DNA of 64,000 bases, taken from positions 1 through 64,000 of the forward strand of contig CAYTOK010000007.1 of NCBI GenBank assembly GCA_964439595.1. Reading direction: 5' to 3'. The position numbers were made by a program, and so were the translations under genes. The notes beneath the pieces are model-generated. The model was not told where the DNA came from and did not search any database. It worked only from the letters and a program-made list of their open reading frames with translations. Shown here piece by piece: positions 26,701 through 35,487 of this stretch. Position 1 is the first letter of the stretch. Each line of letters starts with the position of its first letter. Source of the DNA: CAIJXB01 sp964439595 (GTDB lineage Bacteria; Chlamydiota; Chlamydiia; Chlamydiales; Rhabdochlamydiaceae).

Positions 26701-27677
26701 ACCCCTATTCCGGGCACGATTTTTTTGGTTTTTTTACCGTGTTGTTATCCAGGCTATTCGGGATGTTTTTAGGAGATAACTCCATAGGACTTGTCTCTGA
26801 TGAAATACAGTGTCTTGTCCTCATCCTGCTTTCTTTTTCTCTTTCTTTTTTAGGATCATTTCTTGTGGCAAGACAAATGACAATGTTAGCCAATGCTTTA
26901 AGTCATACCCTCTTACTTGGGATCGTATCCTCTTTTTTTATCTTTCAGCTTTTGGGAGAGGGGGGGGCTTTACTTACTTCTTTAACCTCTATGAAGGTTC
27001 TTTGGGTAGCTGCAGCTATTACTGGTTTTTTAACAACGGGATTTACTGAGCTACTACGTCACAGATTAAAAGTACAAGAAGATGCTAGCATAGGGCTTGT
27101 ATTTACTACGCTCTTTGCTTTGGGAATTCTTCTTGTGACTCTCTTTACAAGGAATATGCATTTAGGCGTTGAGGCTATTACAGGCAATATCGATGCTCTT
27201 CATGTAGCAGATCTTAAAACTATAGGTAGCGTTGCTTTTGTTATTTTACTATCTTATTTCTTTTTTTTTAGAGGGTTTCTTGTATCTGCCTTTGACCCTA
27301 TTTTTGCTAAAAGTATTGCCTATCCGATGAAAACATTGAATTATCTGCTGATGGTATTAACAGCCGGCGTGGCTATAGCTTCTTTTAGAGCTGTAGGGGT
27401 TCTTCTTTTTTTATCTTTTCTTGTAGGCCCCGTATTAATTGCTAAGCTTTATACGCAGGGATTTAAAAAGCAGATGGTTTTTAGTTTTTTGATCAGTTCT
27501 TCCTGTTCTCTAATTTCTGTTGCTCTATCTCGACATCTTTTAACTGTATACCGCGCTCCAGTCTCTACCGGAGCCCTCACAGTAACTGTTCTTTTTTTTC
27601 TATACATCCTCTCTCTTTTCCTAGCTCCTAAGAAGGGAGTAATTTGGCAAAGTAGGTTTTTTTGTAAAAATCCATGA
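26697..27677 (+). CDS. ytgD: Metal ABC transporter permease (YtgD)
   Basis: Second ABC-3 permease, 326 aa, with about 9 membrane helices. ARQMTMLANALSHTLLLG is the cytoplasmic coupling-helix region and AVGVLLFLSFLVGPVLIA the conserved later helix. Forms a heterodimer with YtgC by analogy with Chlamydia. Translation is coupled to ytgC. Confidence 0.93.
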   Translation: MNPYSGHDFFGFFTVLLSRLFGMFLGDNSIGLVSDEIQCLVLILLSFSLSFLGSFLVARQMTMLANALSHTLLLGIVSSFFIFQLLGEGGALLTSLTSMKVLWVAAAITGFLTTGFTELLRHRLKVQEDASIGLVFTTLFALGILLVTLFTRNMHLGVEAITGNIDALHVADLKTIGSVAFVILLSYFFFFRGFLVSAFDPIFAKSIAYPMKTLNYLLMVLTAGVAIASFRAVGVLLFLSFLVGPVLIAKLYTQGFKKQMVFSFLISSSCSLISVALSRHLLTVYRAPVSTGALTVTVLFFLYILSLFLAPKKGVIWQSRFFCKNP

Positions 27678-27694
27678 TGTCATGGATGTTTTTT
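27670..27694 (+). terminator. Terminator of the mrp-ytg operon
   Basis: ATCCATGA (27670-27677) pairs with TCATGGAT (27680-27687) and is followed by six T after one G. The stem begins inside the last codons of ytgD. Confidence 0.8.
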
Positions 27695-27837
27695 CAGCTT
27701 ATCTGACTATTTTTAATAAATCTCATGGAACAAAAGAAGCAGAAATACCTCAACCAAACCTACAAATAACACTGTGGCAAAGCTAATCCATTGCAGGTTA
27801 TGAAGCTTTGCAAGGTTAGAAATTAAAGGTCTTTTTC

Positions 27838-29193
27838 TTATGCTTCTAGATTTCGTTTAGCCATGTCAATTTGTCTTCTAAGGGTATCGTCTTTAGAAAG
27901 CTGCCCTGAGATTTTTTTCCAGGCGTGGAGGAGCGTAGAGTGCGTTTTTCCTCCAAAGGCAGCAGCTAGTTTCATGAGGGAGTCATTTATTAGCTCTTTA
28001 GCCATATACATAGCTACTTGTCTTGGTAGGGCTATGTTTTTGCTGCGAGAGTCTCCAGTAAGATCACTGACTTTTACTTCAAAAATGGTAGAGACACTTC
28101 TTAAGATATTTTCTACAGACACTTTTTTAGAAGGAGCTAATTGAAATAATTCTCCTAAGGAATTTTCTACTGTTTCTTCGTTGATATCTAGACTCATCAT
28201 TTTAGAGTAAGCACATAGGCGGTTGATTGCTCCTTCGAGCTGTCTTACGTTGTTATAGATATGCTCAGCAATAAAGAAGGCTATTTTCTGAGGAAGGCGC
28301 ACCCCTTTTTGTTCTGCTTTATATTGTAAGATGGCAACTCTTGTCTCCAAATCGGGGATATCCACGTTGGCAACAAGACCCCATTCCATGCGAGCAATAA
28401 GCCTTTCAGAGAGATTGAGCTGCCCTGGAGGTTTATCACTGGCTATCACGATTTGCTTGTTTTGGTGGATGAGTGTTTCAAATGTATTGCAAAATTCTTC
28501 TTCAAAATTCATTCTGTTTTGTAGAAATTGGATGTCATCTACAAGAAGAACATCTAATGTTCGATAAAATCGTTTCATTTTATCGAGGGTTTTATTTCTG
28601 AGGTTATCTACTAAATCATTAATAAATCCCTCTGTTGTAATGCAATAAATTTTTAGCTTAGGATGGTGTTGTTTTATGTAGTGGCCAATTGCATGAAGAA
28701 GATGTGTCTTACCCAGGCCAACGCCCCCATGAATGAAAAGAGGGTTATATGATTTGCCAGGGCGCATAGCAACGCCAAGAGCTGCGGATTTTACAAATTG
28801 ATTGGATGGACCTTCTATGAAGTTGTCAAAATTATAGAGGGGATTAAGTTGAAAAGAGCCTTGATTTGTCTCTAAAGGAGCTTTTTCAGCAGGGGTAAAA
28901 ACGGGTTTTTGAGGTTCTAGTTTTTGTTTCGAGATCTCCGCTATAACAAACTCAATCGCAGGCTCGCCTTCTTGGGTGAGAGGAAGAAAGCAAATTAGGT
29001 CTTTTTTATAGTTGTCTAGTAGGTATTCTTGTACGAAAATATTAGGAACTTCTAAAACGATTTTATCGGAGTATATGGCTATTTTTCGGATGGGCTCTAT
29101 CCAATTGGCAAACTCTGTTGTCGAACATTTTTCTTCAGCACAATCTAAAAAAAGAGTCCAGACATCCTGTAGTTGCATTTCCGTAGTGATCAT
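27838..29193 (-). CDS. dnaA: Chromosomal replication initiator DnaA (one of probably two)
   Basis: Initiator ATPase, 451 aa. Domain I at the N-terminus (FANWIEPI), AAA+ domain with Walker A GGVGLGKTHLLHA, Walker B VLLVDDIQFL, sensor 1 IVIASDKPPGQL, and domain IV with a DNA-binding signature reading FGGKTHSTLLHAWKKI, where most DnaA have GGRDHTTVxHA (the Asp is Thr here). Chlamydiae carry two dnaA genes; the TPR gene upstream matches the neighbourhood of dnaA2 (CT275), so this is probably that paralogue. Confidence 0.95.
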   Translation of the reverse strand: MITTEMQLQDVWTLFLDCAEEKCSTTEFANWIEPIRKIAIYSDKIVLEVPNIFVQEYLLDNYKKDLICFLPLTQEGEPAIEFVIAEISKQKLEPQKPVFTPAEKAPLETNQGSFQLNPLYNFDNFIEGPSNQFVKSAALGVAMRPGKSYNPLFIHGGVGLGKTHLLHAIGHYIKQHHPKLKIYCITTEGFINDLVDNLRNKTLDKMKRFYRTLDVLLVDDIQFLQNRMNFEEEFCNTFETLIHQNKQIVIASDKPPGQLNLSERLIARMEWGLVANVDIPDLETRVAILQYKAEQKGVRLPQKIAFFIAEHIYNNVRQLEGAINRLCAYSKMMSLDINEETVENSLGELFQLAPSKKVSVENILRSVSTIFEVKVSDLTGDSRSKNIALPRQVAMYMAKELINDSLMKLAAAFGGKTHSTLLHAWKKISGQLSKDDTLRRQIDMAKRNLEA

Positions 29194-29217
29194 ATTTTTC
29201 CGAAAGTTATAAACAAG

Positions 29218-29280
29218 TTTTCCACAGTAGCGAAAGATCCACTGCTTTACACTGCCAAGTTACCATTCAAGCGTAAAGCA
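29218..29280. promoter_or_regulatory. DnaA-box-like site and inverted repeat upstream of dnaA
   Basis: TTTTCCACA at 29218-29226 differs from the DnaA box TTATCCACA at one position and lies 25 bp upstream of the dnaA start. Further upstream TGCTTTAC (29243-29250) and GTAAAGCA (29273-29280) form an 8-bp inverted repeat. Autoregulation by DnaA is a plausible inference. Confidence 0.4.
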
Positions 29281-29336
29281 TGCAATAAAAATCACAGTAA
29301 AAATTATTTTTAGGTCTGAGAGTTATTTTGAAGAGG

Positions 29337-29732
29337 TTAAGGGAAAGCTAGGGCTAGTGCATGAGCTTGACTACTGATGTGAGATTCAGCATGAGTTTCT
29401 AAAGCTTTGGCTTGCATGAGTCCTTGTTTTTTGTAGCCTAAGGCAAGAAGTGCTTTAGCTCGATTTAATAAGGTAGGTCCATGAGAAGGATCTAACTTCA
29501 CTGCTTTTTCTAGATAGTTTAAAGCCATGAGATTATTTCCTGTTTGTAAATATAGAGCCCCCAAGGTTTGAAAATCATATACATTATCTTTAGACAAAAC
29601 AATAAGAGCTTCGAAAAATGTCAGAGCAGTAGCATAGTGTCCTTGTTTGATGTAGGAATACCCTACAAAGCGGAGGTCTTCGAGCTCATCCAAACTCCAC
29701 TCAAGCACTTCCAGCCAGTTAATTTGACTCAT
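29337..29732 (-). CDS. Small TPR protein (CT274-like)
   Basis: 131 aa with two to three TPR units: GYSYIKQGHYATALTFFEAL, LGALYLQTGNNLMALNYLEK, LLNRAKALLALGYKKQGL. The layout resembles SycD/YscY-type secretion chaperones and, by position before dnaA, CT274. A chaperone role is inferred from fold and length only. It is 5 bp after the upstream gene, so the two are co-transcribed. Confidence 0.75.
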   Translation of the reverse strand: MSQINWLEVLEWSLDELEDLRFVGYSYIKQGHYATALTFFEALIVLSKDNVYDFQTLGALYLQTGNNLMALNYLEKAVKLDPSHGPTLLNRAKALLALGYKKQGLMQAKALETHAESHISSQAHALALAFP

Positions 29733-29737
29733 GAGAT

Positions 29738-30271
29738 TTAGCCTTTGTGATATTGTGTTCTTTTATTATTTAGGTAGATCATACAGCTATTTAGATTCAA
29801 AATGCAATCTAATAGATTTAGTAAAGCAGATTTTTCTTTAGTTTTTTCTTCAGCTTCTTTTACCATTTCCCACTCGGGTTTATTTTCAGATTTTTCTTCT
29901 TGTTCTTCAGTAAGAGCGTGTATTTTTTTTGTGTAATTTTCGCTTTCTTCTGGAATAGCTAAAGAAGGAAGAATTTGGTAAGTGAAAAAGCGGTTTTTTA
30001 AAGTAGAGAATCCATGAGGGGGTGAGAATTCTGCCCAAGCTAAGTGTTTTTTATCAGCTTGAAACAGGATATCGACTTCTGAATTAAAAGAGGGTGTTGT
30101 AACATCAATTTGGGCGTGAGATAGAGGAATGTGAAAGTCCTTACGCACTTTTTCAGCATTAGCCAATTCATTTTGATCGTAGGCGTATCTTTGTGATGCG
30201 TCATATCCTAAATTATCTATTGTACGGGGCGCCATACTACTCTCCTTAAAGGTATAGTTTATACGTAACAA
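29738..30271 (-). CDS. Hypothetical protein (CT273 position)
   Basis: 177 aa, soluble, no signal peptide. The start near MLRINYTF may be too long: ATG 30235 (MAPRTIDNLGYDASQRY) has AAGGAGAG just upstream and is the better start, giving 165 aa. A Glu/Lys-rich segment (about residues 125-157) precedes a short Leu/Asn-rich end. It pairs with the TPR protein and could be its client; not recognised by family. Confidence 0.6.
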   Translation of the reverse strand: MLRINYTFKESSMAPRTIDNLGYDASQRYAYDQNELANAEKVRKDFHIPLSHAQIDVTTPSFNSEVDILFQADKKHLAWAEFSPPHGFSTLKNRFFTYQILPSLAIPEESENYTKKIHALTEEQEEKSENKPEWEMVKEAEEKTKEKSALLNLLDCILNLNSCMIYLNNKRTQYHKG

Positions 30272-30547
30272 TAAGCGGTTGATTTGTCAAGTATTTTTTT
30301 TATCCTTTCGTTTGCTAAAAGACGTGGTTTTAGGTGTCTTTTAGTAGTAGAGCTTGCTGCGAGTGAATTTCATATTCATTTCTAAAAGAGTTCTAATCGC
30401 GCCGAAATAAATCATATAAGATTATTTATTATTTAATTTAGAATTAGTTAATGCATTACATTGATTGTAATATTTTTTGTTTGTGTTGAATTGGTGGTTT
30501 TATGTTAAACTTTGTAAAGTTAATCTATTTAATTAGAAGGAGGGAAG
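30272..30547. other. AT-rich divergent intergenic region
   Basis: Between divergent genes. No gene or RNA seen. A strong ribosome binding site AAGGAGGG (30537-30544) ends it. Confidence 0.4.
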
Positions 30548-31441
30548 GTGCAGCTACAAGGTCCTGTATATGTTTACTCTGGTGAGGGCGCTTGGGATCT
30601 AAGTGTCGATCTAACTTGTCATATGCTTGAAAAGGTTATAGATGGAAGGTCTATAAAAAGAGTCGATTCTTTAGGGGAGCTAAGTGGGCAAACACAGCTT
30701 TTGGTTATTCCCGGAGGAAGTTATACAGATATGTACTCAGAGCTTCTAAGAGTAGATGAGAAAGTGCAAAAATACGTATCTTCCGGTGGCAAGTATCTGG
30801 GTATTTGTGCCGGAGCTATTTTAGCCTCTGATCGCAGGATTGGGAAACCAAAATCAATCCTTGGAGCAGACGTCGAGATTCAAGATTTACATCGGCAGGG
30901 GTTTTTGTATGAAAGAGAATCGATCCAAGTTTTGCATCCATTCTCTTTTCATAGAGCAGGTTGTATTGCTCCGCATATTGTAAGAAATTCAAAGGAAGCA
31001 GGAAGTATTGAAAATTTATGTGCTGTAGATGTTTTTTTTGAAGGGAATGTCGAACCTTTTAAAGCCTTCCATTATTCAGGCCCTGTCTTTTTTGATGTCC
31101 CCAAAGATGTAAAAGTTTTAGTGAGATATAGGGATCCTCTTTATTTGCAGAAAGTTAGGAGAATATACGACCGTGCTACAAACTCGTCTATTTTTACAAA
31201 GCTAGAAGAATTGATTTATGAGGAAGCGCCCGTTGCAGCGTTTTCCGGTTCTTGTGGATTGGGGAGATTTGTTTTAACAGGTATTCACCCGGAAATAGAT
31301 TGTAATGACTTTGCTTCATTTGCTGAAACACGCGGCTTTGGGTATCCGTTGCCTGTAGAGCTTGCTACGAGTGAACTTTATCGAGAGGAATTTGTATCTA
31401 AAATATTTTTAGAGCTTGATTTAGAAGGTCGTTCTGTCTGA
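30548..31441 (+). CDS. BPL_N-type glutamine-amidotransferase-like protein
   Basis: 297 aa, matching the N-terminal domain of eukaryotic-type biotin protein ligase (BPL_N), a class I glutamine amidotransferase-like fold. VYVYSGEGAWD at the start, LVIPGGSYTDMYS, and the nucleophile elbow GICAGAILASD with the candidate Cys. The biotin-ligase catalytic domain (GRGRxG) is absent, so it is a standalone domain; the role is unknown, perhaps linked to biotin or carboxylase metabolism since accD lies 1.3 kb downstream. GTG start with AAGGAGGG. Confidence 0.75.
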   Translation: MQLQGPVYVYSGEGAWDLSVDLTCHMLEKVIDGRSIKRVDSLGELSGQTQLLVIPGGSYTDMYSELLRVDEKVQKYVSSGGKYLGICAGAILASDRRIGKPKSILGADVEIQDLHRQGFLYERESIQVLHPFSFHRAGCIAPHIVRNSKEAGSIENLCAVDVFFEGNVEPFKAFHYSGPVFFDVPKDVKVLVRYRDPLYLQKVRRIYDRATNSSIFTKLEELIYEEAPVAAFSGSCGLGRFVLTGIHPEIDCNDFASFAETRGFGYPLPVELATSELYREEFVSKIFLELDLEGRSV

Positions 31442-31474
31442 TGGGTTGTATTTGAAAAAAATGAAAACTTTACC

Positions 31475-31503
31475 TTGTCTTTATATATTCTTTGAAATAG
31501 GAT
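31475..31503 (+). promoter_or_regulatory. Candidate promoter for the gene at 31543
   Basis: TTGTCT (31475-31480), 17-bp spacer, TAGGAT (31498-31503). Four of six matches in each hexamer; low confidence. Confidence 0.3.
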
Positions 31504-31542
31504 TAATGAAAAAGATTTTATGGAAAGGGAAGAGTGAGGTAT

Positions 31543-31866
31543 ATGAGACGGGATAAAAAGACTTCTTCAAATTTAGACTTTAAAAAAGCTTTATTTGATC
31601 AGGTGTTAGGAGATAATAGTGCAGAACGAGACGAAGCTGTCTATCTATTTGCTAATGCTCTCCTTCCTCGAGTTATGCGTCAGCAGGTACGGGAGTATTT
31701 TTTTATTTTTAAACGACAAGGAATAGGAAAAAAAAGCGTAATGATCCCTTCAAAAAAACACACAATTACTAATTTGACGTCGCAAAAAAAAGATGAGCCT
31801 TCCTGGGATCAAGAAACGGATCCGTTTTCTAAAATGGCATGGATTGATCTCAAGGTTATTATCTAG
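31543..31866 (+). CDS. Hypothetical basic protein
   Basis: About 107 aa. Start taken at ATG 31543; a GTG at 31534 would add three residues. It is rich in Lys and Arg, with FKKALFDQVLGDNSAERDEA then LPRVMRQQVREYFFIFKRQG, and has no membrane segment. I do not recognise it. It precedes sodA by 95 bp. Its codon use looks similar to neighbours. Confidence 0.5.
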   Translation: MRRDKKTSSNLDFKKALFDQVLGDNSAERDEAVYLFANALLPRVMRQQVREYFFIFKRQGIGKKSVMIPSKKHTITNLTSQKKDEPSWDQETDPFSKMAWIDLKVII

Positions 31867-31960
31867 CGGGATTTTTTCTAGGTGCGCTAAGTTATCTGGT
31901 GTTTTTAATCCCTTATCTGTTACCTTTCATCCAAAAACTTTAACATATTGGGAGTGTTTT

Positions 31961-32566
31961 ATGTCTTATCAAGTACCTGATCTTTCTTATGATTTTAGCG
32001 CTTTGGAACCAGTAATCTCAGGAGAGATTATGGAACTTCATTATTCTAAACACCACAAAGCTTACGTGACAAATTTGAATGTAGCTTTGGAAAAGTATCA
32101 TGAGGCAGAAAGTAAAGGGGATATAGCTGCAATGATTTCCTTGCAAAAGGCCATTTGTTTTAACGGTGGTGGTCATGTAAATCATTCTATTTTTTGGACT
32201 AACTTAGCGCCTATTTCTCAAGGAGGAGGAGAATCTCCTTCCGGGAAGCTTCTTGATGCTATAAAAATAAAATTTGGATCTTTAGAGTCTTTTATAGAGA
32301 AAATGAGCGCTGAGACTGTAGGTATTCAAGGATCTGGTTGGGGTTGGCTTGGCTATCATAAAGGGATGCAAGATCTGCGTATTGTGACTTGCAGTAATCA
32401 AGATCCTTTAAGTACGCAAGGGCTAGTGCCTTTACTCGGTATTGACGTGTGGGAACATGCGTACTATCTGCAATATAAAAATGTAAGAGCCGACTACGTA
32501 AAAAACATATGGAAAATTGTTAATTGGAAAAATGTAGAAGAAAGATTTCTGGCTTCTTTGGTTTAA
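31961..32566 (+). CDS. sodA: Superoxide dismutase (Mn-type)
   Basis: Detoxifies superoxide. 201 aa from ATG 31961 (GGAG at 31951-31954); the open frame extends upstream but without homology. Metal ligands lie in HYSKHHKAYV, GGGHVNHSIFW and DVWEHAYYLQY. FNGGGHVNHS and the Gln in NQDPL point to manganese rather than iron by family rules. In Chlamydia sod sits directly before accD in the same order. Confidence 0.95.
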   Translation: MSYQVPDLSYDFSALEPVISGEIMELHYSKHHKAYVTNLNVALEKYHEAESKGDIAAMISLQKAICFNGGGHVNHSIFWTNLAPISQGGGESPSGKLLDAIKIKFGSLESFIEKMSAETVGIQGSGWGWLGYHKGMQDLRIVTCSNQDPLSTQGLVPLLGIDVWEHAYYLQYKNVRADYVKNIWKIVNWKNVEERFLASLV

Positions 32567-32581
32567 ATTTTTTTATATGAT

Positions 32582-32607
32582 AAAAGCTCGTGATTTCACG
32601 GGCTTTT
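32582..32607 (+). terminator. Terminator after sodA
   Basis: 12-bp stem AAAAGCTCGTGA with TCACGGGCTTTT (one G-U pair) and a 2-base loop, 15 bp after the sodA stop. Confidence 0.85.
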
Positions 32608-32681
32608 ATAGGAAATCCTTTGCTGTCTACATATTTATTATTTTACTTTTACACGCCTAGCCTAGGTGTTAAATAGATTCC

Positions 32682-32710
32682 TTGATTGTTTTTTTGCTAT
32701 ATGCTATAGT
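32682..32710 (+). promoter_or_regulatory. Promoter of the accD-dut-ptsN operon
   Basis: TTGATT (32682-32687), 17-bp spacer, TATAGT (32705-32710), 33 bp upstream of the accD start codon. Confidence 0.6.
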
Positions 32711-32743
32711 GATCTTTTATTATTTTGAATTATAAGGAAAATT

Positions 32744-33667
32744 ATGGGTCTCTTTTCTAGAAATAAGCCTAAAATAAAGATTCAAACGACTAAAAAAGAT
32801 GGGTATAGTGGGTGGATTAAATGCACGCATTGTCATGAAATGATTCATGCTAATGAATTGCAGCAAAATAAACACTGCTGTCCTAAATGTAATTATCACT
32901 ATAGACTTTCTGGATTGCAACGAGTAGAAATGCTTGTTGATGAAGGTAGTTTTCAGGAACTATTTTCTTCTTTTCAAACGACAGATCCTTTGCACTTTGT
33001 AGACACAGAGCCTTATACGCAAAGGGTTTCTAGAGCTAAAGAATCTTCTGGACGAGATGAAGGAGCTTTGGTTGGCGTTTGCAGGTTGGCCGGTAGAAAG
33101 GTTGCTTTAGGGGTTATGGACTTTTCTTTTATGGCCGGGTCTATGGGTTCTGTTGTAGGAGAAAGACTAACGCAAATTATAGAGTATGCTATTCAAGAGA
33201 AACTTCCGCTTGTTATCGTTGCAGCCTCAGGGGGAGCTCGTATGCAAGAGTCTATTTTTTCTCTTATGCAAATGGCAAAAACTTCAGCGGCTTTAGCTAA
33301 GCTACATGAAGCTAAGCTGCCTTATATTTCAGTTTTGACTAATCCGACAACGGGAGGCGTCACGGCGTCATTTGCTTCTTTAGGAGATATAATTATCGCT
33401 GAGCCCGATGCGCTTATTTGTTTTGCAGGACCTCGTGTGGTAGAGCAAGTTATTAAACAAAAACTACCCGAAGGAGCACAGAGATCAGAATTTCTTTTAG
33501 AAAAAGGAATGATTGATTGCATTGTAAATCGACATGAATTAAAAGAGAAGATAGCAGTTTTTCTAGGTTTTCTATTGGATAACGAAAGAGCCTCAGAGGA
33601 GAGTTCTCTGCCGGCGCTTACCTTAAAACTAGAGGAACTTATTCGTTTAAAACAAAAACAAAGTTGA
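32744..33667 (+). CDS. accD: Acetyl-CoA carboxylase carboxyltransferase subunit beta
   Basis: Transfers carboxyl from carboxybiotin to acetyl-CoA in fatty acid synthesis. N-terminal zinc ribbon: CTHCHEM and CCPKCNYHYRL give the four Cys. Crotonase-like core with MDFSFMAGSMGSVVGE and SGGARMQE. 307 aa. RBS AAGGAAAA precedes ATG. First gene of the accD-dut-ptsN run. Confidence 0.96.
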   Translation: MGLFSRNKPKIKIQTTKKDGYSGWIKCTHCHEMIHANELQQNKHCCPKCNYHYRLSGLQRVEMLVDEGSFQELFSSFQTTDPLHFVDTEPYTQRVSRAKESSGRDEGALVGVCRLAGRKVALGVMDFSFMAGSMGSVVGERLTQIIEYAIQEKLPLVIVAASGGARMQESIFSLMQMAKTSAALAKLHEAKLPYISVLTNPTTGGVTASFASLGDIIIAEPDALICFAGPRVVEQVIKQKLPEGAQRSEFLLEKGMIDCIVNRHELKEKIAVFLGFLLDNERASEESSLPALTLKLEELIRLKQKQS

Positions 33668-33690
33668 TTTACGAGAAAGGAATAGTATTT

Positions 33691-34134
33691 ATGGGAAAGG
33701 AAATTATTGTTTCTGTTTGCGCTGAAGAGGATTTTATGCCTTCGTATAGCTCAGCTTTAGCTGCAGGAGCAGACGTTAGAGCTTGTATATCGGAAGAATT
33801 ATGGGTTCTTCCAAGTGAATCCACGCTAATCCCCACAGGGATTAAGGTGGCGATTCCTGCAGGGTACGAGTTGCAGGTTCGTCCTCGCAGCGGGCTTGCT
33901 CTAAAAAACCAAATAACAGTCTTGAATACCCCTGGCACAATTGATGCTGATTATAGGGGGGAAATTGGAGTCATTTTAATTAATCACGGCAAAGAGCCGT
34001 TTAAAGTTGTTCCTGGAATGCGAATTGCTCAGCTGGTACTAGCCGAAGCTCCGCAGGCTATTTTTATAAGGGAAGAAGAGCTTAGTCATACGGTAAGAGG
34101 TTCAGGTGGATTTGGTCATACAGGGATACAGTAA
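33691..34134 (+). CDS. dut: dUTP diphosphatase
   Basis: Trimeric dUTPase that keeps uracil out of DNA and makes dUMP. All five motifs present: AGADVRA, PRSGLALKN, GTIDADYRGE, RIAQLVLAE and RGSGGFGHTG. Start taken at ATG 33691 (MGKEIIV) with GAGAAAGG upstream; the frame opens further upstream at a TTG overlapping accD. 147 aa is typical. Confidence 0.96.
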   Translation: MGKEIIVSVCAEEDFMPSYSSALAAGADVRACISEELWVLPSESTLIPTGIKVAIPAGYELQVRPRSGLALKNQITVLNTPGTIDADYRGEIGVILINHGKEPFKVVPGMRIAQLVLAEAPQAIFIREEELSHTVRGSGGFGHTGIQ

Positions 34135-34139
34135 AAAAT

Positions 34140-34589
34140 ATGCCTATTTCCAAATATCTAAATGAGCATTTGATTGTTTTTCTTGAAGAAGATGAACGCA
34201 ATGATGCTATAGCGCATCTTGTAGATGTTTTAGCTGCTCATGGCTCTGTTGATAACAAAAAAGAGTTCTATCAAGCTATTTTAGAAAGAGAGAAAATTGT
34301 TTCTACAGGAATTGGGATAGGCGTTGCTATACCTCATGCGAAGATGTACTCATGTAAAAATTTTTTTATAGCAGTGGGGATTCAAAGAAATAAAGGAATT
34401 GATTGGAACGCTTTAGATGGCTCCTTGGTTAGGTTGATTTTTCTTATTGGTGGTCCTGACAATAAACAAACTGAGTATCTAAAGATCCTATCTTCTCTTA
34501 CGCAAGCCGTCAAAGACGAAGAAAGAAGAAAGAAGCTCGTGAAGTGTAAGTCTGTGGAAGAGGTCCTTCATCTATTTGCGGGATGTTAG
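34140..34589 (+). CDS. ptsN: PTS IIA-like nitrogen regulatory protein PtsN
   Basis: Single PTS_EIIA_2 domain, 149 aa, with phosphorylatable His66 in VAIPHAKM. In other bacteria it is phosphorylated by PtsP/NPr and regulates metabolism and potassium transport. No sugar permease (EIIBC) is in the window, so a regulatory role is likely. Five bp after dut; co-transcribed. Confidence 0.92.
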   Translation: MPISKYLNEHLIVFLEEDERNDAIAHLVDVLAAHGSVDNKKEFYQAILEREKIVSTGIGIGVAIPHAKMYSCKNFFIAVGIQRNKGIDWNALDGSLVRLIFLIGGPDNKQTEYLKILSSLTQAVKDEERRKKLVKCKSVEEVLHLFAGC

Positions 34590-34713
34590 AGACCTTCCTC
34601 TTTTTAGGTTTTTTTTAAGAAAGATAAAGAGAGTGTTTGAAAAAATTGTCTTGTTTCGCGCATTCTTAAAAAAATAGCAGTGTAAATGCTGCCCTTCAGT
34701 ATAGGATGGAAAT

Positions 34714-35418
34714 ATGGATCTTAAAATTAAAGATGTAGCTGAACTATTACATGTATCAGAGATTACAATTCGCAGGTGGATTACAAGTGGGCAGATCCCT
34801 GCATACAGACTTAACCATCAGTATCGGTTTAGCCGTTTAGAAATTGAAAATTGGATGATGAGCTGCAAATTAAAGACAGATAAAAGCTTTGCTTCCGTAG
34901 AAGAAGGGGAGAGCGAATTACCCTTAGATCTTCCTAAAGCAGGATCTAGGCAGTTTAGTCTTTTCCGTGCTGTGCATCAAGGGGCTGTATTGATAGATGT
35001 GCCGGGAAGTAGTAAAGAAGAAATAATTCGCAGCACCGCTCAGATGGTTTCTTCTACATTGGGATTAGATGCAGATTTAGTAGCGGAGCTTCTTTTAGAT
35101 AGAGAAAGATTAATGTCTACTGCTCTTAATTATGGGATAGCAGTCCCGCATCCAAGGGAATTTATTTTAAAGGGACAAGTAGACCGTATTGTTGTTGCTT
35201 TTCCTAAAAATCCTATTGATTTTGGCGCTTTAGATGGTATGCCTGTTCATACTCTCTTTTTTTTATTTTCGTCCCAAGATAAAAATCACCTACAATTGCT
35301 TTCTAAAGTAGCTCATTTAGCTTCTCAAATAGAAACACAAGAATTTTTGCGCTCTAAACCGAGTAAGGAGTCTCTTTTGGCTTTTATTAAATCTTGGGAA
35401 GCGCAGATTAGTAAGTGA
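34714..35418 (+). CDS. ptsN: PtsN paralogue with N-terminal HTH domain
   Basis: 234 aa. Residues 1-50 form an excisionase/MerR-like winged helix (IKDVAELLHVSEITIRRWIT then GQIPAYRLNHQYRF), followed by a linker (51-80) and a PTS_EIIA_2 domain with His146 in IAVPHPRE. A DNA-binding EIIA suggests phospho-controlled transcription. Chlamydia also has this two-gene ptsN arrangement with an HTH on the second copy. The 124-bp gap from the first copy leaves room for a separate promoter. Confidence 0.9.
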   Translation: MDLKIKDVAELLHVSEITIRRWITSGQIPAYRLNHQYRFSRLEIENWMMSCKLKTDKSFASVEEGESELPLDLPKAGSRQFSLFRAVHQGAVLIDVPGSSKEEIIRSTAQMVSSTLGLDADLVAELLLDRERLMSTALNYGIAVPHPREFILKGQVDRIVVAFPKNPIDFGALDGMPVHTLFFLFSSQDKNHLQLLSKVAHLASQIETQEFLRSKPSKESLLAFIKSWEAQISK

Positions 35419-35450
35419 AGACGTTTTGTTTTTTTTAATTTTTTATGAAA

Positions 35451-35470
35451 TTACCCTGTTTTTAGGGTAA
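35451..35470. repeat. Inverted repeat before the permease gene
   Basis: TTACCCT (35451-35457) and AGGGTAA (35464-35470) with a 6-base T-rich loop, 18 bp upstream of the permease start. It may be an operator or a weak attenuator; no U-run follows. Confidence 0.45.
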
Positions 35471-35487
35471 TAAATTACACGTGGAAT

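Noticed and set aside
31793..31960. Upstream extension of the sodA frame
   Set aside because: No similarity to the SOD family and no RBS; ATG 31961 with GGAG is the right start.
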